From: Chryseobacterium gleum
GTDB lineage: Bacteria > Bacteroidota > Bacteroidia > Flavobacteriales_D > Crocinitomicaceae
Direction: 5' to 3'
Assembly: GCA_945897805.1 (NCBI GenBank)
Contig: CAMDFX010000004.1
Location: forward strand, 1 to 64,000
DNA length: 64,000 nucleotides
A program made the position numbers and the translations under genes. A model generated the notes under the pieces. That model ran no database searches, had not been told where the DNA came from, and saw only the letters and a program-made list of their open reading frames with translations. Each line of letters begins with the position of its first letter. The first letter of the stretch is position 1. Shown one piece after another: positions 18,331 to 28,500 of the stretch.

Positions 18331-19965
18331 TTACTTCGATTTAAACACCGATTTAACCAAAACAAATCCTCCAATAATCAACGAAAAATTAAAAAAGTAT
18401 TTCGAAAAATCTGATGGTTTACTATAAATCATCAGCAGAGTTGAACAAAGCAACATAAAGCCAATCAACAAAATTACTCCAAGGCGGTTTATATGTGCTC
18501 GGATTTGCTTATTGCTAATCGAATCATCGCCCAATTTGATGGTGTGTTTCAGGCCGTCGTTTTTGAAATTGGTCACGATTTCAAGAATATCCCGCGGCAA
18601 ATGTTCTGCCAAGTACAAATAATCTTCTACAGAATTCACCAATTTACTTTTGATAGAATCCCAACTGAAGCGTTCCATGACTTTTTCTTTCGCAAAAGGC
18701 CTAATCATCTCTGGCAAAGAAATTTTTGCTTCCAATTCTTCTGCTAAATTCTGTATTGTTACCAAGGTTTTGAGCAACATGTACAAATTTGCGGGAATTA
18801 CAATGTCATATTTCATCAAGACTTTGAATGTGTCTGAAAATAAGCTCGAAATGTCAATTTTACTGTAATCTAAATAACTGTAAGTTTTGATCAATTCGTC
18901 AATCTCAAACTCCATGTCTTCGTAATTCTGAAAACTTTTGGTTTCTGTAAGTTGAAGTAAAGCTTTCGTTATTTTAATCGAATTTTGGTCTGAAAAACCG
19001 ATTAAGAAATTCACCAGACCATTGATTTGTTTTGGTTTCAACGTGCCACACATGCCGTGGTCAATCAAAACTACTTGGTTGTCGCCACGAATAAAAATAT
19101 TTCCAGGATGCGGATCTGCATGGAAAAAACCGTGTCTTAATATCATGGTCAAAACGATATTCACGCCGTTTTCAGCGATTATTTGTGTCGAAAATCCTCT
19201 TTCTCGCAATAGTTCAATTTCACTTGGATTGTAGCCTTCAATGTATTCCATCACCAACAATTTGGGCGTGCAATATCTACTGTAAACCCGAGGAATGTGG
19301 CACCTTTCGTCTTCCTTAAAGATGTGCGTAAAGCGCAGCATATTCGACATTTCATGCGTGAAATCTAGTTCTTTGAGCAAGATATCGCCGAAAGTATCGA
19401 TGAAACTTACCAAATTAAAACTGCTCAATTCTGGATAGGCTTTGTGGATTCGTTTCGCGAATATTTGCATCAATTTTAAATCCAATTCTATTTTCCGTTT
19501 GATTCCGGGGCGCTGCACTTTCAGAATCACTTTTTCGCCATTCACCAGAGTAGCGCGAAAAACTTGGGCAATCGATGCCGATGCAATGTGTTTGCGGTCG
19601 ATGTAAGAAAAAACGTTGTCCACATCATTTCCCAATTCTGTTTCAATGATCGAAATCGCTTCTTCATCGTCGAAAGGGCGCGCGGAAGATTGCAATTTTT
19701 TCAATTCAATGCGCAAATTTTCAGAAATCAAATCTGGTCTATCCGCTAATATCTGCCCAAACTTGATGAACGTAGGACCCAAATCTTCAATAATCAATCT
19801 AAACCTTTCAGCACGAGAAACACGTTTTTTTCCCTTTGGATCAAATATTTTTCTGAAAGGACCAGAATAAAACCAATTGCGCAAAGTGTGACTGATGATG
19901 ATGTTCAAAATCGTCAGCAAGCGAAAGAAGTTTTTGATATTGCGATTGAATCTAAAAATCCACAT
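18331..19965 (-). CDS. AarF/UbiB (ABC1) family atypical kinase
   Basis: The 544-aa protein has the ABC1 signature KxGQ (FIKFGQILADRP, about 67-78), an Ala-rich loop before the VKVQRPG lysine (about 140-155), the catalytic HGFFHADPHPGN (about 277-288) and a metal-binding LIDHGM. Two hydrophobic segments close the C terminus (about 493-512 and 519-537). Family members support ubiquinone or related lipid-quinone metabolism with weak ATPase or kinase activity. In a menaquinone-using Bacteroidota the exact role is open. It is a single leftward gene. Confidence 0.9.
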   Translation of the reverse strand: MWIFRFNRNIKNFFRLLTILNIIISHTLRNWFYSGPFRKIFDPKGKKRVSRAERFRLIIEDLGPTFIKFGQILADRPDLISENLRIELKKLQSSARPFDDEEAISIIETELGNDVDNVFSYIDRKHIASASIAQVFRATLVNGEKVILKVQRPGIKRKIELDLKLMQIFAKRIHKAYPELSSFNLVSFIDTFGDILLKELDFTHEMSNMLRFTHIFKEDERCHIPRVYSRYCTPKLLVMEYIEGYNPSEIELLRERGFSTQIIAENGVNIVLTMILRHGFFHADPHPGNIFIRGDNQVVLIDHGMCGTLKPKQINGLVNFLIGFSDQNSIKITKALLQLTETKSFQNYEDMEFEIDELIKTYSYLDYSKIDISSLFSDTFKVLMKYDIVIPANLYMLLKTLVTIQNLAEELEAKISLPEMIRPFAKEKVMERFSWDSIKSKLVNSVEDYLYLAEHLPRDILEIVTNFKNDGLKHTIKLGDDSISNKQIRAHINRLGVILLIGFMLLCSTLLMIYSKPSDFSKYFFNFSLIIGGFVLVKSVFKSK

Positions 19966-20014
19966 TTTATTTAAAATTGTTGGTTCAAAATTAGTTAAAT
20001 ATCAAATGGTAGGA

Positions 20015-20050
20015 CAAAAAAAATCGGAACACTGATGAGCGCTCCGATTT
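20015..20050 (-). terminator. Intrinsic terminator after the coiled-coil protein gene
   Basis: On the minus strand, aaatcgga (20050-20043) pairs with tccgattt (20028-20021) and runs into a T tract, 20 bp beyond the stop at 20070. Confidence 0.82.
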
Positions 20051-20069
20051 TCTTTAAAAGTCATTTTTC

Positions 20070-21029
20070 TTATTTCAAAGTGAAACTATCTGTTCCAATC
20101 AATTGACCGTCGCAATAGATTTTTACTTTGTATGTTCCTTTCGTAAATTCTTGACTTTCTTGGCTGTAAAAAATCGCCATGTCAATGCTTTGATTATTGT
20201 AATCTACTTCTTTTTTGTCAGAATAAGCAATTGATCCATTGTCTGTTTGCACCGTGTTGCTTGATTTTGATTGCAATGTTCTTCCGTCAGGACTGATGAT
20301 TTGCATGTAAACAAATTTTCTACCAGGACTAGCAATCGTATTTTCACCAATCGTAAAGCTTGATTTCACCATCGCAGTATTTTTTGCTTTGTTGGTTTCT
20401 TCAGTCGTTGAATTTAATTTCATTCTCAAACCAGTTGATTTGAAACCGTAAGCTTGCAATTTAGAACCTTTTTTCACTTTTTCTGATGCAACTTCCGCTT
20501 GCGTTTTGTACTCGTCTCTCTGTGTCGAAGTTTCGTTCAATTCACTTGTTCTAGTTTCCAAATCAGCGTTTAATTGCGTAGTCAATGTAAATAAAGAGTC
20601 GATTTGTTTCACATATCCTTTCATGATGGTGCGCAACGTTTCGTTTTCTTTGCGCATGTTGTACAATTGGCGCGCGCTGAATTTTTTGTTGCTATTCAAT
20701 TGGTCTAACAAACCTTGAATTTTCGCTTTTTGCAAATTTATACTGTCCGCTTGAGAAGCATCTTTCGCTTTCAATTGGTCGTATGTTTTCAACATGTTTT
20801 TGAAATCAGCTTTCAAGTCATTTGACATATTTCCAGCATAGCCAGACATCATGTCGCTCAAACCGGCCATGTCTGCTTCCAACGTTTTATTGGATTTTTC
20901 GCAATCGTCTAGCGCTTTGTTTGCATTTGACATTTTGTATCCCATAATTCCAATAATTACAGCCAATGCGGCAATCAACGTGATAAATAATCCGTTTTTA
21001 CTCTTAGGGGTTTCTTGAATTTCAGACAT
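20070..21029 (-). CDS. Membrane-anchored coiled-coil protein, unknown function
   Basis: The 319-aa protein has one transmembrane helix near the N terminus (about 13-30), followed by a long predicted coiled coil (about 33-195) rich in Lys, Glu, Asn and Leu. A beta-rich C-terminal domain (about 205-319) contains GRKFVYMQIISPDGR and ends YKVKIYCDGQLIGTDSF. The topology suggests a stalk and globular domain in the periplasm. Comparable proteins occur in Bacteroidota without known function. It has its own terminator and no obvious partner. Confidence 0.78.
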   Translation of the reverse strand: MSEIQETPKSKNGLFITLIAALAVIIGIMGYKMSNANKALDDCEKSNKTLEADMAGLSDMMSGYAGNMSNDLKADFKNMLKTYDQLKAKDASQADSINLQKAKIQGLLDQLNSNKKFSARQLYNMRKENETLRTIMKGYVKQIDSLFTLTTQLNADLETRTSELNETSTQRDEYKTQAEVASEKVKKGSKLQAYGFKSTGLRMKLNSTTEETNKAKNTAMVKSSFTIGENTIASPGRKFVYMQIISPDGRTLQSKSSNTVQTDNGSIAYSDKKEVDYNNQSIDMAIFYSQESQEFTKGTYKVKIYCDGQLIGTDSFTLK

Positions 21030-21177
21030 TTTACTTAATTTTAAGTTACAAAGATAAAATTTTTGACGATTTTAGAATCTATCTGAATTTAATCTGCTTC
21101 AAAGGAACAAATTTCTGCGCATCAATAAAAAGATTTCACTTTGTAATTGTTGATTATTAAGAATTTTTGGCAACGAT

Positions 21178-22674
21178 TTACTCAAAATTCTGAATCGTAA
21201 TCGCCCGCAAAAATCTCCAAATCGCATCTTTTCCAACTGCTGTAAACCTCGAATCTGTCGTAGCTGGAAATGGGCCTCCATGGTGCATCGAATCACAAAC
21301 TTCAACGCCTGTGGGAACGCCGTTTGAAATGATTCTTCCTGCAATTTGTTTTAGGTCAAAAAGGATATTGGAATGGTTTTTTATTTCTTCTGCTGATGCA
21401 AAAAAGGAAGCGGTCAATTGTCCTGAAAGTGATTGAATGCAAGATTGCAATTCTAATAAGTCCTCGCAAACAATAAGTAAACTGTGCGGGCCAAAAACTT
21501 CTTCCTGCAACTTTATATTTTGTTGGAAAGTTTTTCCATCAGTTTTCGAGATTTGCGGCGTTCCGAAATTGGGTTTTTCAGATTTCACCTCAATCCAAGT
21601 TGCCACCTTTCCTTGGGCTGAAATGGCTTCTCGACCGAGATTGTATCTTTTACAAATTGTTGGATGCAACATACATTGTGGTTTTACCGCAACAAAATTC
21701 GATTTTAATTGGTCTAGGAAATTGTCTAAATTTTCATGTTTCATCACAAAAAGCAGTCCCGGTTTGGTGCAAAATTGTCCTGCGCTTTGGGTGATCGAAT
21801 TCACAATTTGTAGAGCGATTTTTTCGCCGTCATGTTGCATCGCTTCGGGAAGAATTATGATCGGATTCAAACTTCCCATTTCTGCAAAAACAGGAATCGG
21901 TTCATCGCGTTGTTGCGATAATTTCTGCAAGGCCATTCCACCTGCAAAACTGCCTGTAAAACCAACCGCTTTGGTGTTTGGATGCAAAACCAATTGTGTT
22001 CCAACTTCAAAATCTACCGCATTCAAATGAGAAAAAGTTCCATCAGGCATTCCTGTTTTCTGAGCCGCTTCGATGACCAATTGCGCCACCAAATTGCTTG
22101 TTCCAGCGTGCATCGTGTGCGATTTCACAATCACAGGACAACCAGCAGCTAGGGCAGAAGCGGTGTCGCCACCTGCAGTGGAATAAGCAAAAGGGAAATT
22201 ACTCGCACCAAACACAACCACTGGTCCGAGCGGAAAAGCCATTTTTTGAAACGCAGGTTTTGGATTCGGAAGTCGCGTTAAATCTGCTTCGTCTTGTTGC
22301 AATAAATCCCAATTTTCTTGCTCAATCGCTCTTGCAAAAGTTTCCAATTGCCAAATCGTGCGGTTCAATTCAATATTTCCTCTATCTGAATTGAGTCCAG
22401 ATTCTAACGAATAATATTGAATCAAAATTGAGCGATTGATTTCAAGTAAAGAAGCAATTTCTCGCAAGAAAATAGCGCGCGACTTACCAGCTGTTTGGGC
22501 CAAAATTGGAAAAGCTTTTTTCGCCAGTTGCATGGTTTCTTCGATTTCATCTTTGGTGGCTTCGAAAAAAATAAAATCTATTTCCTGGTTCAACAGTGGA
22601 TTAAAAGATTTGAAAGTTTTTTGTCCTTTCGATGAGCTTGAAAATCCGATGAAATTGGCTGATGAAATTTGCAT
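21178..22674 (-). CDS. Aldehyde dehydrogenase of the 2,5-dioxovalerate (alpha-ketoglutaric semialdehyde) type
   Basis: This 498-aa NAD(P)-dependent aldehyde dehydrogenase carries FGASNFPFAYSTAGGDTASA and VKSHTMHAGTS of the cofactor site, a catalytic Glu in FAEMGSLNP (about 265-273) and a catalytic Cys in GQFCTKPG (about 301-308). The residues around these sites resemble 2,5-dioxopentanoate dehydrogenases used in hydroxyproline, glucarate or arabinose breakdown. No other gene of these pathways is nearby, so the substrate is inferred from family only. It is monocistronic. Confidence 0.87.
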   Translation of the reverse strand: MQISSANFIGFSSSSKGQKTFKSFNPLLNQEIDFIFFEATKDEIEETMQLAKKAFPILAQTAGKSRAIFLREIASLLEINRSILIQYYSLESGLNSDRGNIELNRTIWQLETFARAIEQENWDLLQQDEADLTRLPNPKPAFQKMAFPLGPVVVFGASNFPFAYSTAGGDTASALAAGCPVIVKSHTMHAGTSNLVAQLVIEAAQKTGMPDGTFSHLNAVDFEVGTQLVLHPNTKAVGFTGSFAGGMALQKLSQQRDEPIPVFAEMGSLNPIIILPEAMQHDGEKIALQIVNSITQSAGQFCTKPGLLFVMKHENLDNFLDQLKSNFVAVKPQCMLHPTICKRYNLGREAISAQGKVATWIEVKSEKPNFGTPQISKTDGKTFQQNIKLQEEVFGPHSLLIVCEDLLELQSCIQSLSGQLTASFFASAEEIKNHSNILFDLKQIAGRIISNGVPTGVEVCDSMHHGGPFPATTDSRFTAVGKDAIWRFLRAITIQNFE

Positions 22675-22689
22675 GCGTTGTTATTTTTG

Positions 22690-23190
22690 AAACGAAGTTA
22701 GTGGAAAATTAAAGGAATTTATATATTTAAAGTTACTGACTAAAAATTTACGTTAAAATATCAAAATGGTCTTTCCATCCTAGATTTTTACTTTTCTTTC
22801 CTTGATGAAAGTAAAGTAACAAAAGAAACCACGCAGTCGCACCGCAGGTAATCAAGTCTTCGTGATTGAACTTGCTTCCGTAAACTACAGCATTTTTAAA
22901 ACTTCTAAAAAGTGACTTCTATCGATGAGCTATCGCTATCTCTTTCGTTTACACTTTTTAGTGCGTTTCAAAAACCGTCCAATCACTAGGACGGCTATCT
23001 TCTTCAATGTCCATTTTTTTTTAAAACTTTCGATTTAAGATTGATTACTTCAGGCGATGAATTACAGAGCTATAATTCAGCAAATTTAAATTTTCACCAC
23101 GAAAAAATAGTCTCAGCACCTCAAAATACTTGCAGTGAGTTTACCGAAGTAAGTTTTACTCAATTTAAAGTCAATAAATTGATTGCAACA
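22690..23190. other. 500-bp gene-free stretch with a possible decayed dispersed element
   Basis: No coding sequence is supported here. About 22785-22990 is GC-richer than its flanks and contains several short inverted repeats: cttttctttccttgatgaaagtaaag, caagt...acttg around 22855-22880, and cactttttagtg near 22950. It resembles the kind of degenerate repeat seen between Bacteroidota genes. No second copy occurs in this window, so the repeat nature is unproven. The rest is AT-rich with nothing recognisable. Confidence 0.3.
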
Positions 23191-23219
23191 AAAAAAGTCG
23201 CTCATTGCTGAACGACTTT
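23190..23219 (-). terminator. Intrinsic terminator after purS
   Basis: aaagtcg (23194-23200) and cgacttt (23213-23219) form a 7-bp stem. On the minus strand it is followed by a T run, 23 bp beyond the purS stop. Confidence 0.75.
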
Positions 23220-23242
23220 CAAATATTCTGAGCGATTGTCGC

Positions 23243-23494
23243 TTATGCTTCTGTCAAACTAAAAGTATAGCTTTCCATGATTTGGTTGGCTAATAATTTT
23301 TTACACGCAGTATCCACTTTTGCCTCTGCGGCTGCTTTGGTATCTGCTTCAACAAAAAGGCGCATGTGACGACCAACGCGCACACCGCTGATTTCGGATA
23401 AACCGATATTTTTCATACTGTTGGTAACTGCTTTTCCTTGCGGGTCTAACAATGCGTCTAATGGCATTACATCAATTTCAGCTTTGAATTTCAT
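23243..23494 (-). CDS. purS: Phosphoribosylformylglycinamidine synthase subunit PurS
   Basis: The 83-aa protein matches PurS, the small subunit that helps PurQ and PurL assemble and channel ammonia in purine synthesis. Recognisable stretches are the N-terminal strand with LLDPQGKAVTNSM (about 16-28), ISGVRVGR (about 35-42) and the late ACKKLLANQIMESY. It overlaps the end of pssA by 17 bp. purL and purQ are not in this window, so the subunits are encoded at separate loci. The coupling to a phospholipid gene is probably translational rather than functional. Confidence 0.9.
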   Translation of the reverse strand: MKFKAEIDVMPLDALLDPQGKAVTNSMKNIGLSEISGVRVGRHMRLFVEADTKAAAEAKVDTACKKLLANQIMESYTFSLTEA

Positions 23495-24293
23495 TTTGTT
23501 TCTTTTTTAAAAATACATTTTCGATTACCGATAAAACGATGTACAAAAGTACAATAATCGGAATAGACCAAACCAATAAAAAGGGAATTAATAATAAACA
23601 AGTTGTCAAATATGAGTATCGAATTTCATTCCCTTTCCAGCCAAAGTGTTTCAATTTCAAAGCAAAAAGCGGAATTTCAGCCACTAAAAATAGCGACATT
23701 AGTATGATAATCGGAATCAAAACTTCAGGTTGAAAAACAGCAAGAATTAAATGTAATTGATCTGACTTAGCATTTGGCACTTGCGCCAAAATCAATGGGA
23801 AAGCGGTGAAAAAAATCGTGTTTGCTGGTGTCGGCAAGCCAATAAATGAAACAGATTGCCGCGTATCAATATTGAATTTAGCCAATCTGAACATCGACAT
23901 AAAAGGAATAAACAAAGCCACCAGTGGAAGGTAGTTTTGCGATTTGAATTGACTGAGATTAATCAACCAATCAAAAATGACCTGCGAATTGAATTGCGAA
24001 TTTTCATGAAAAACAGAACCTTCTTGCACATAAATCAGCAAAATCATCATGAAAATTCCTGGTGCCAAACCAAAAGTAATCATGTCTGCGAAGGAATCTA
24101 ATTGTTTGCCCAATTCACTTTGCTGTTTCAGTATTCTGGCTAAAAATCCGTCAAAAAAGTCGAATATTGCGCCGAGGAAAATGGGAAAAGGAGCCAAATC
24201 AATTCTTCCAGCAAGCGAAAGCAAGATTGCCAAAATACCACAAAGCATATTGCTAGCAGTGAATAAATTGGGGATATTAAACAACTTGAACAT
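23478..24293 (-). CDS. pssA: CDP-diacylglycerol--serine O-phosphatidyltransferase
   Basis: The 271-aa integral membrane enzyme makes phosphatidylserine, the precursor of phosphatidylethanolamine. The full CDP-alcohol phosphatidyltransferase signature is present: Asp45, Asp48-Gly49, Ala52-Arg53, Gly62, Asp66 and Asp70 with exact family spacing. About six to seven hydrophobic helices follow. The SNMLCGILA start region is typical of PssA rather than PgsA. It shares a transcript with the overlapping purS. Confidence 0.93.
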   Translation of the reverse strand: MFKLFNIPNLFTASNMLCGILAILLSLAGRIDLAPFPIFLGAIFDFFDGFLARILKQQSELGKQLDSFADMITFGLAPGIFMMILLIYVQEGSVFHENSQFNSQVIFDWLINLSQFKSQNYLPLVALFIPFMSMFRLAKFNIDTRQSVSFIGLPTPANTIFFTAFPLILAQVPNAKSDQLHLILAVFQPEVLIPIIILMSLFLVAEIPLFALKLKHFGWKGNEIRYSYLTTCLLLIPFLLVWSIPIIVLLYIVLSVIENVFLKKKQNEIQS

Positions 24294-24420
24294 TAAGTAT
24301 AAAATTTGTTTGAATTCTTAAAATCAATTCCGTAAATTTACGCTTGATTTGAAAACACTTTGCAAAGAACACAATTTTTTTAGTAAAAATTGGTTTTAAC
24401 AAGTATCAAAAGTATTTGAA

Positions 24421-25536
24421 ATGAACATGAAAATTGGTATTATATTAACTACTTTACTGCTACTACCGTCGTTTTTGCACGCGCAAGATGATAAAGTTGC
24501 ACCTAAATATTCCAACGAATTTCTGCAAATTGGTGTAGGTGCTGATGCATTGGGAATGTCTAATGCAGTGGTTGCCAAAACAGACAATGTGAATGCAGGA
24601 TATTGGAATCCAGCTGGTTTGACAAGTATTCAAAAAGGTTGGGAAGTAGGAGCCATGCATGCAGAATATTTTGCGGGAATTGCCAAGTATGATTATGTTG
24701 GTGTGGCAAGAACGCTGGACGACAAAAGCACAGTCGGATTTTCATTCATCCGTTTTGCAGTTGATGACATTCCAAATACAACGCAGTTAATAGACAACAC
24801 AGGCGGAATTGATTATGATAGAATCAGTTTATTTACCGCTGCGGATTATGCGTTTTTGTTTTCTTATGCCAGAAAATTGAAAGTGGAAGGTCTTAGTGTC
24901 GGTGGAAATTTCAAGTTAATCAACCGAAAAGTAGGAGATTTTGCCAAAGCATGGGGTTTTGGGCTTGATGCAGGAATTCAGTACAAAAAAGGTGAACATT
25001 GGAAATTTGGGTTGATGGCAAGAGATGTCACTTCTACCTTTAACGCTTGGATTTTCAACATTGATGCTGCAACCAAAGAAGTTTTTATCAACACAGGCAA
25101 TGCGATTCCTCAAAATGGATTAGAAATTACTTTGCCAAGATTTATCGCTGGTTCACACGCCAAATATAACTTAGGTAAAAAAGGAATTTTTGTTGGTGGA
25201 GAAGTCGATTTATCTATCACCACAGATGGACGAAGAAATACAATCATTCAAACAAATGCCATTAGTATTGATCCGTCAGTGGGTGTTGAATTTGGATATA
25301 AAACATACGTAACCTTGAGATTTGGTGTCGGAAATATGCAATACATCAAAGATTTTGATGATGCCAAGTCACTGACCATCCAACCCAATATCGGAATTGG
25401 CTTAAATGTTAAGAACTTTAGCTTGGATTATGCATTTACTGATTTGGGTGACCAATCCGTAGCGCTTTATTCCCATGTTATCTCATTGAGATTAAGAATC
25501 AATAGTACCAAAGATTTAATTAAAAAGGAAATATGA
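24421..25536 (+). CDS. PorV/PorQ-family outer membrane protein
   Basis: The 371-aa protein has a signal peptide ending near FLHAQ and a beta-strand-rich body fitting a FadL-like 14-strand barrel. The early GVGADALGMSNAVVAK and NAGYWNPAGLTS stretches are characteristic of PorV/PorQ proteins. PorV acts as a shuttle or adaptor that carries T9SS substrates to the attachment complex. Its ATGA overlap with the downstream PorU2-type protease (start 25533) implies co-expression and joint function. The canonical porV lies next to porU elsewhere in most genomes, so this is likely a second, specialised copy. Confidence 0.87.
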   Translation: MNMKIGIILTTLLLLPSFLHAQDDKVAPKYSNEFLQIGVGADALGMSNAVVAKTDNVNAGYWNPAGLTSIQKGWEVGAMHAEYFAGIAKYDYVGVARTLDDKSTVGFSFIRFAVDDIPNTTQLIDNTGGIDYDRISLFTAADYAFLFSYARKLKVEGLSVGGNFKLINRKVGDFAKAWGFGLDAGIQYKKGEHWKFGLMARDVTSTFNAWIFNIDAATKEVFINTGNAIPQNGLEITLPRFIAGSHAKYNLGKKGIFVGGEVDLSITTDGRRNTIIQTNAISIDPSVGVEFGYKTYVTLRFGVGNMQYIKDFDDAKSLTIQPNIGIGLNVKNFSLDYAFTDLGDQSVALYSHVISLRLRINSTKDLIKKEI

Positions 25537-28500
25537 TCAAATTATTACTTTCGATTCTAACTTTTTTTATTGCATTTAATTCCATTTCTCAAACTTATGG
25601 TAATGAATGGATTGAATACAATCAGACCTATTATCGCTTTGAAGTGGCGCAAAGTGGAATATACAAAATTGATTACAATACGCTGGTCAATGCTGGAGTT
25701 CCTGTGACTTCCTTCTCAACGAAAAACATGCAACTTTTTGGTCAACAAAAAGAACAGCCGATTTACGTTATTGATGGAAACGACCAATCTTTTGACCAAG
25801 GAGATTACTTCTTGTTTTATGCCAAGAGAAATGATGGTTGGTTGGATTCAACTTTGTATGCTGATCCAACAAAAATAGGTAATCCAAGCTACAGTTTGTA
25901 TAACGATACCATCAATTATTTTTTCACTTGGAACAATCAAACCAATAACTTAAGGTTCACTTTTGAAAGTGACAATAATTTTTCCGCCTACACCCCAGCG
26001 GCTTATTGGTTGGCAAAAGTAGAACAATCTTACAATACTTTTTACATCGAATCGAAAGATGCGAATACGCCAGCTTCAAGTTCATTTTTCATGCCTGGAG
26101 AAGGATGGTCAGGAGGTCATGTCAATGGAATTGCGGGATATACGTTGCCAATAGGCATGCAAACGCTTTCACCATATACAAATGCAGGTGCGCCAGCAGC
26201 AAAGTTTAACGGCATTTCGGTTTCCAATTCAAACGCTTATAATTCCGTAAACCCAAGTGGGCCAAACCACGATTTTTCTTGGACTGTTGGACCCAATGAT
26301 TACCTGTTGCATACGGAACAATTTTCAGGTTATCAGCAAAAAAATATCAATGCTGTATTTCCAGTCAGTTTGTTGGGAAATGGAAATACAGTTGTAAAAT
26401 GGAAAATAAATGCGAACTCAGATTATTTAACTGATTACCAGGCGTTGAGCTATTGGTCTTTGATTTACCCCAAATTAACAACTTTGAATAACACAAACAA
26501 AGGCCGCTATTGGGTTAAGAATAATACAGCCGCTCTAAAATTGAGGCTAGATATTACGAATACAACTTTGGTGAATCCGGTGATGATGGTTTTTGGAGGA
26601 ATTCCAAAATTGGCTGCTCTTTCCAATAATGGCACAGGAGTTTGGCAAACGATTGTCAGCAATGCGCCCATTGGAATTGACCAAGAAGTCATCATTCAAG
26701 ATGAAAGTACAATTGCTTCAATTACGCAATTAACATTGGTAACGGCAACTGGAAAATTTACAGATTTCAGTCAGTTTGAAAATGATACCAATGTCATTTT
26801 GATGGTTTATCACCCAAACTTGCAAAATGCAACGAATGAATATGTGGCTTACAGAAGTTCTGTCGCTGGTGGAAATTACAATGTGGTATTGGCAAATGTA
26901 AATGAATTATATCTTCAGTATGGCGGCGGAATTGAAAAACACATTTTGGGTGTGCGCCGCTTTGCCTTAGACTTTTTCGATCATGCAACTGTAAAACCAA
27001 AATCTTTGTTTCTAGTTGGAAAAGGAATTCGCGAAGCCAATGAAAGTTTCAATGGTTTGGTTGCGGGAACAAGAAAAAATATGAATTCATATAACAATTC
27101 CTTGATTCCTTCATTTGGTTATCCATCCAGTGATGCATTAATTACAGCTAATTTGAGTATTGGTCAATGGGAACCTCAAATCCCAACGGGAAGAATCGCT
27201 GTGCAAACAGAAACGCAGTTGGCTGATTATTTGCAGAAAGTCAAAGATTATGATGCCAATCAAGATCCTCAAAGTACTTATAATTCAGCGAATAAAGAGT
27301 GGCAAAAGCAAGTTCTACATTTTTCAGGCGGTACAACAATCGGTGATCAAATGGAATTTCAAAGTTATTTGAATGCGATGAAAGATACGATTGAAGGTGC
27401 GAATTTTGGTGGAAATGTGACAACTTACATGAAAACAAGCAGTGATCCTTTAGATCCAACAGCGGTTGCGGATGTGAGTGCAAGAATTGAAAGTGGTGTT
27501 TCACTGATGAATTTTTTCGGTCACGCTTCGGTGGATGGTTTTGAAATCAATGTGGATGATCCAACCAATTGGAATAACCAAGGAAAATATCCGATTGTGC
27601 TAGGAAATGCTTGTTACACAGGAGATATTTTTCAGAATTATGAATCTACTTCAGAAAGTTTTGTTTTGTTGCCCGAAGAAGGTGCAATTGCATTTATTTC
27701 TAGTGTTAGACTTGGTTTTGGTTTTACATTGAATCGATTCTCAAACCAACTTTATCGCCAGTTTTCGACACAAAATTATGGTGGTTATTTGGGCGAACAA
27801 GTGAAAAACACCATAGCCAAAGTCCGTCAAAATTTTGGTTCTGATGTTTATACGGAAACAACTTGTACGCAAATGACTTTGCATGGCGATCCGATGTTAA
27901 GAATCAATTGGCACGCGAAACCTGAAATAGACATCAATGATCAGTCTTTGTATTTCACGCCAAATGATATTAATTTAACCGACGACAGTATTGGAGTTCA
28001 CATTATTTTAACCAATCTAGGAAAAGCGATTTCTGATACTTTTGCCTTGCAGGTAACTAGAACTTTCCCAAGCAATGTAGATTCTGTATATAATTTCTTA
28101 TTGCCGAATTTGCTCTATAAAGATACTTTCTCTTTCAAAGTTCCACTGCAACCAAATGTGGGAATTGGAATCAATAAATTTACTGTTGAAGTGGATATTC
28201 CTTCGATTCATGCTGAATTTGAAGATTATACAAACAATAGAATTGAAAATAAACCACTGATAATTGATATTGACGGAATTGTACCTGTCGTCCCTTATGA
28301 ATTTGCCGTCGTTCCTTATGACAGCGTAACTTTGAAAGGATCAACAATTAATCCAATAGCTGAATTTAATACTTACCGTTTTGAAATTGACACAACGGAT
28401 TTATTCAATACCCCGTTCAAGAAATACGCCATGATTTCTGGACTTGGTGGGGTGAAAGAAGTCAATCCTTCTCAATGGTTGAATGCAAATTCTAACCAAA

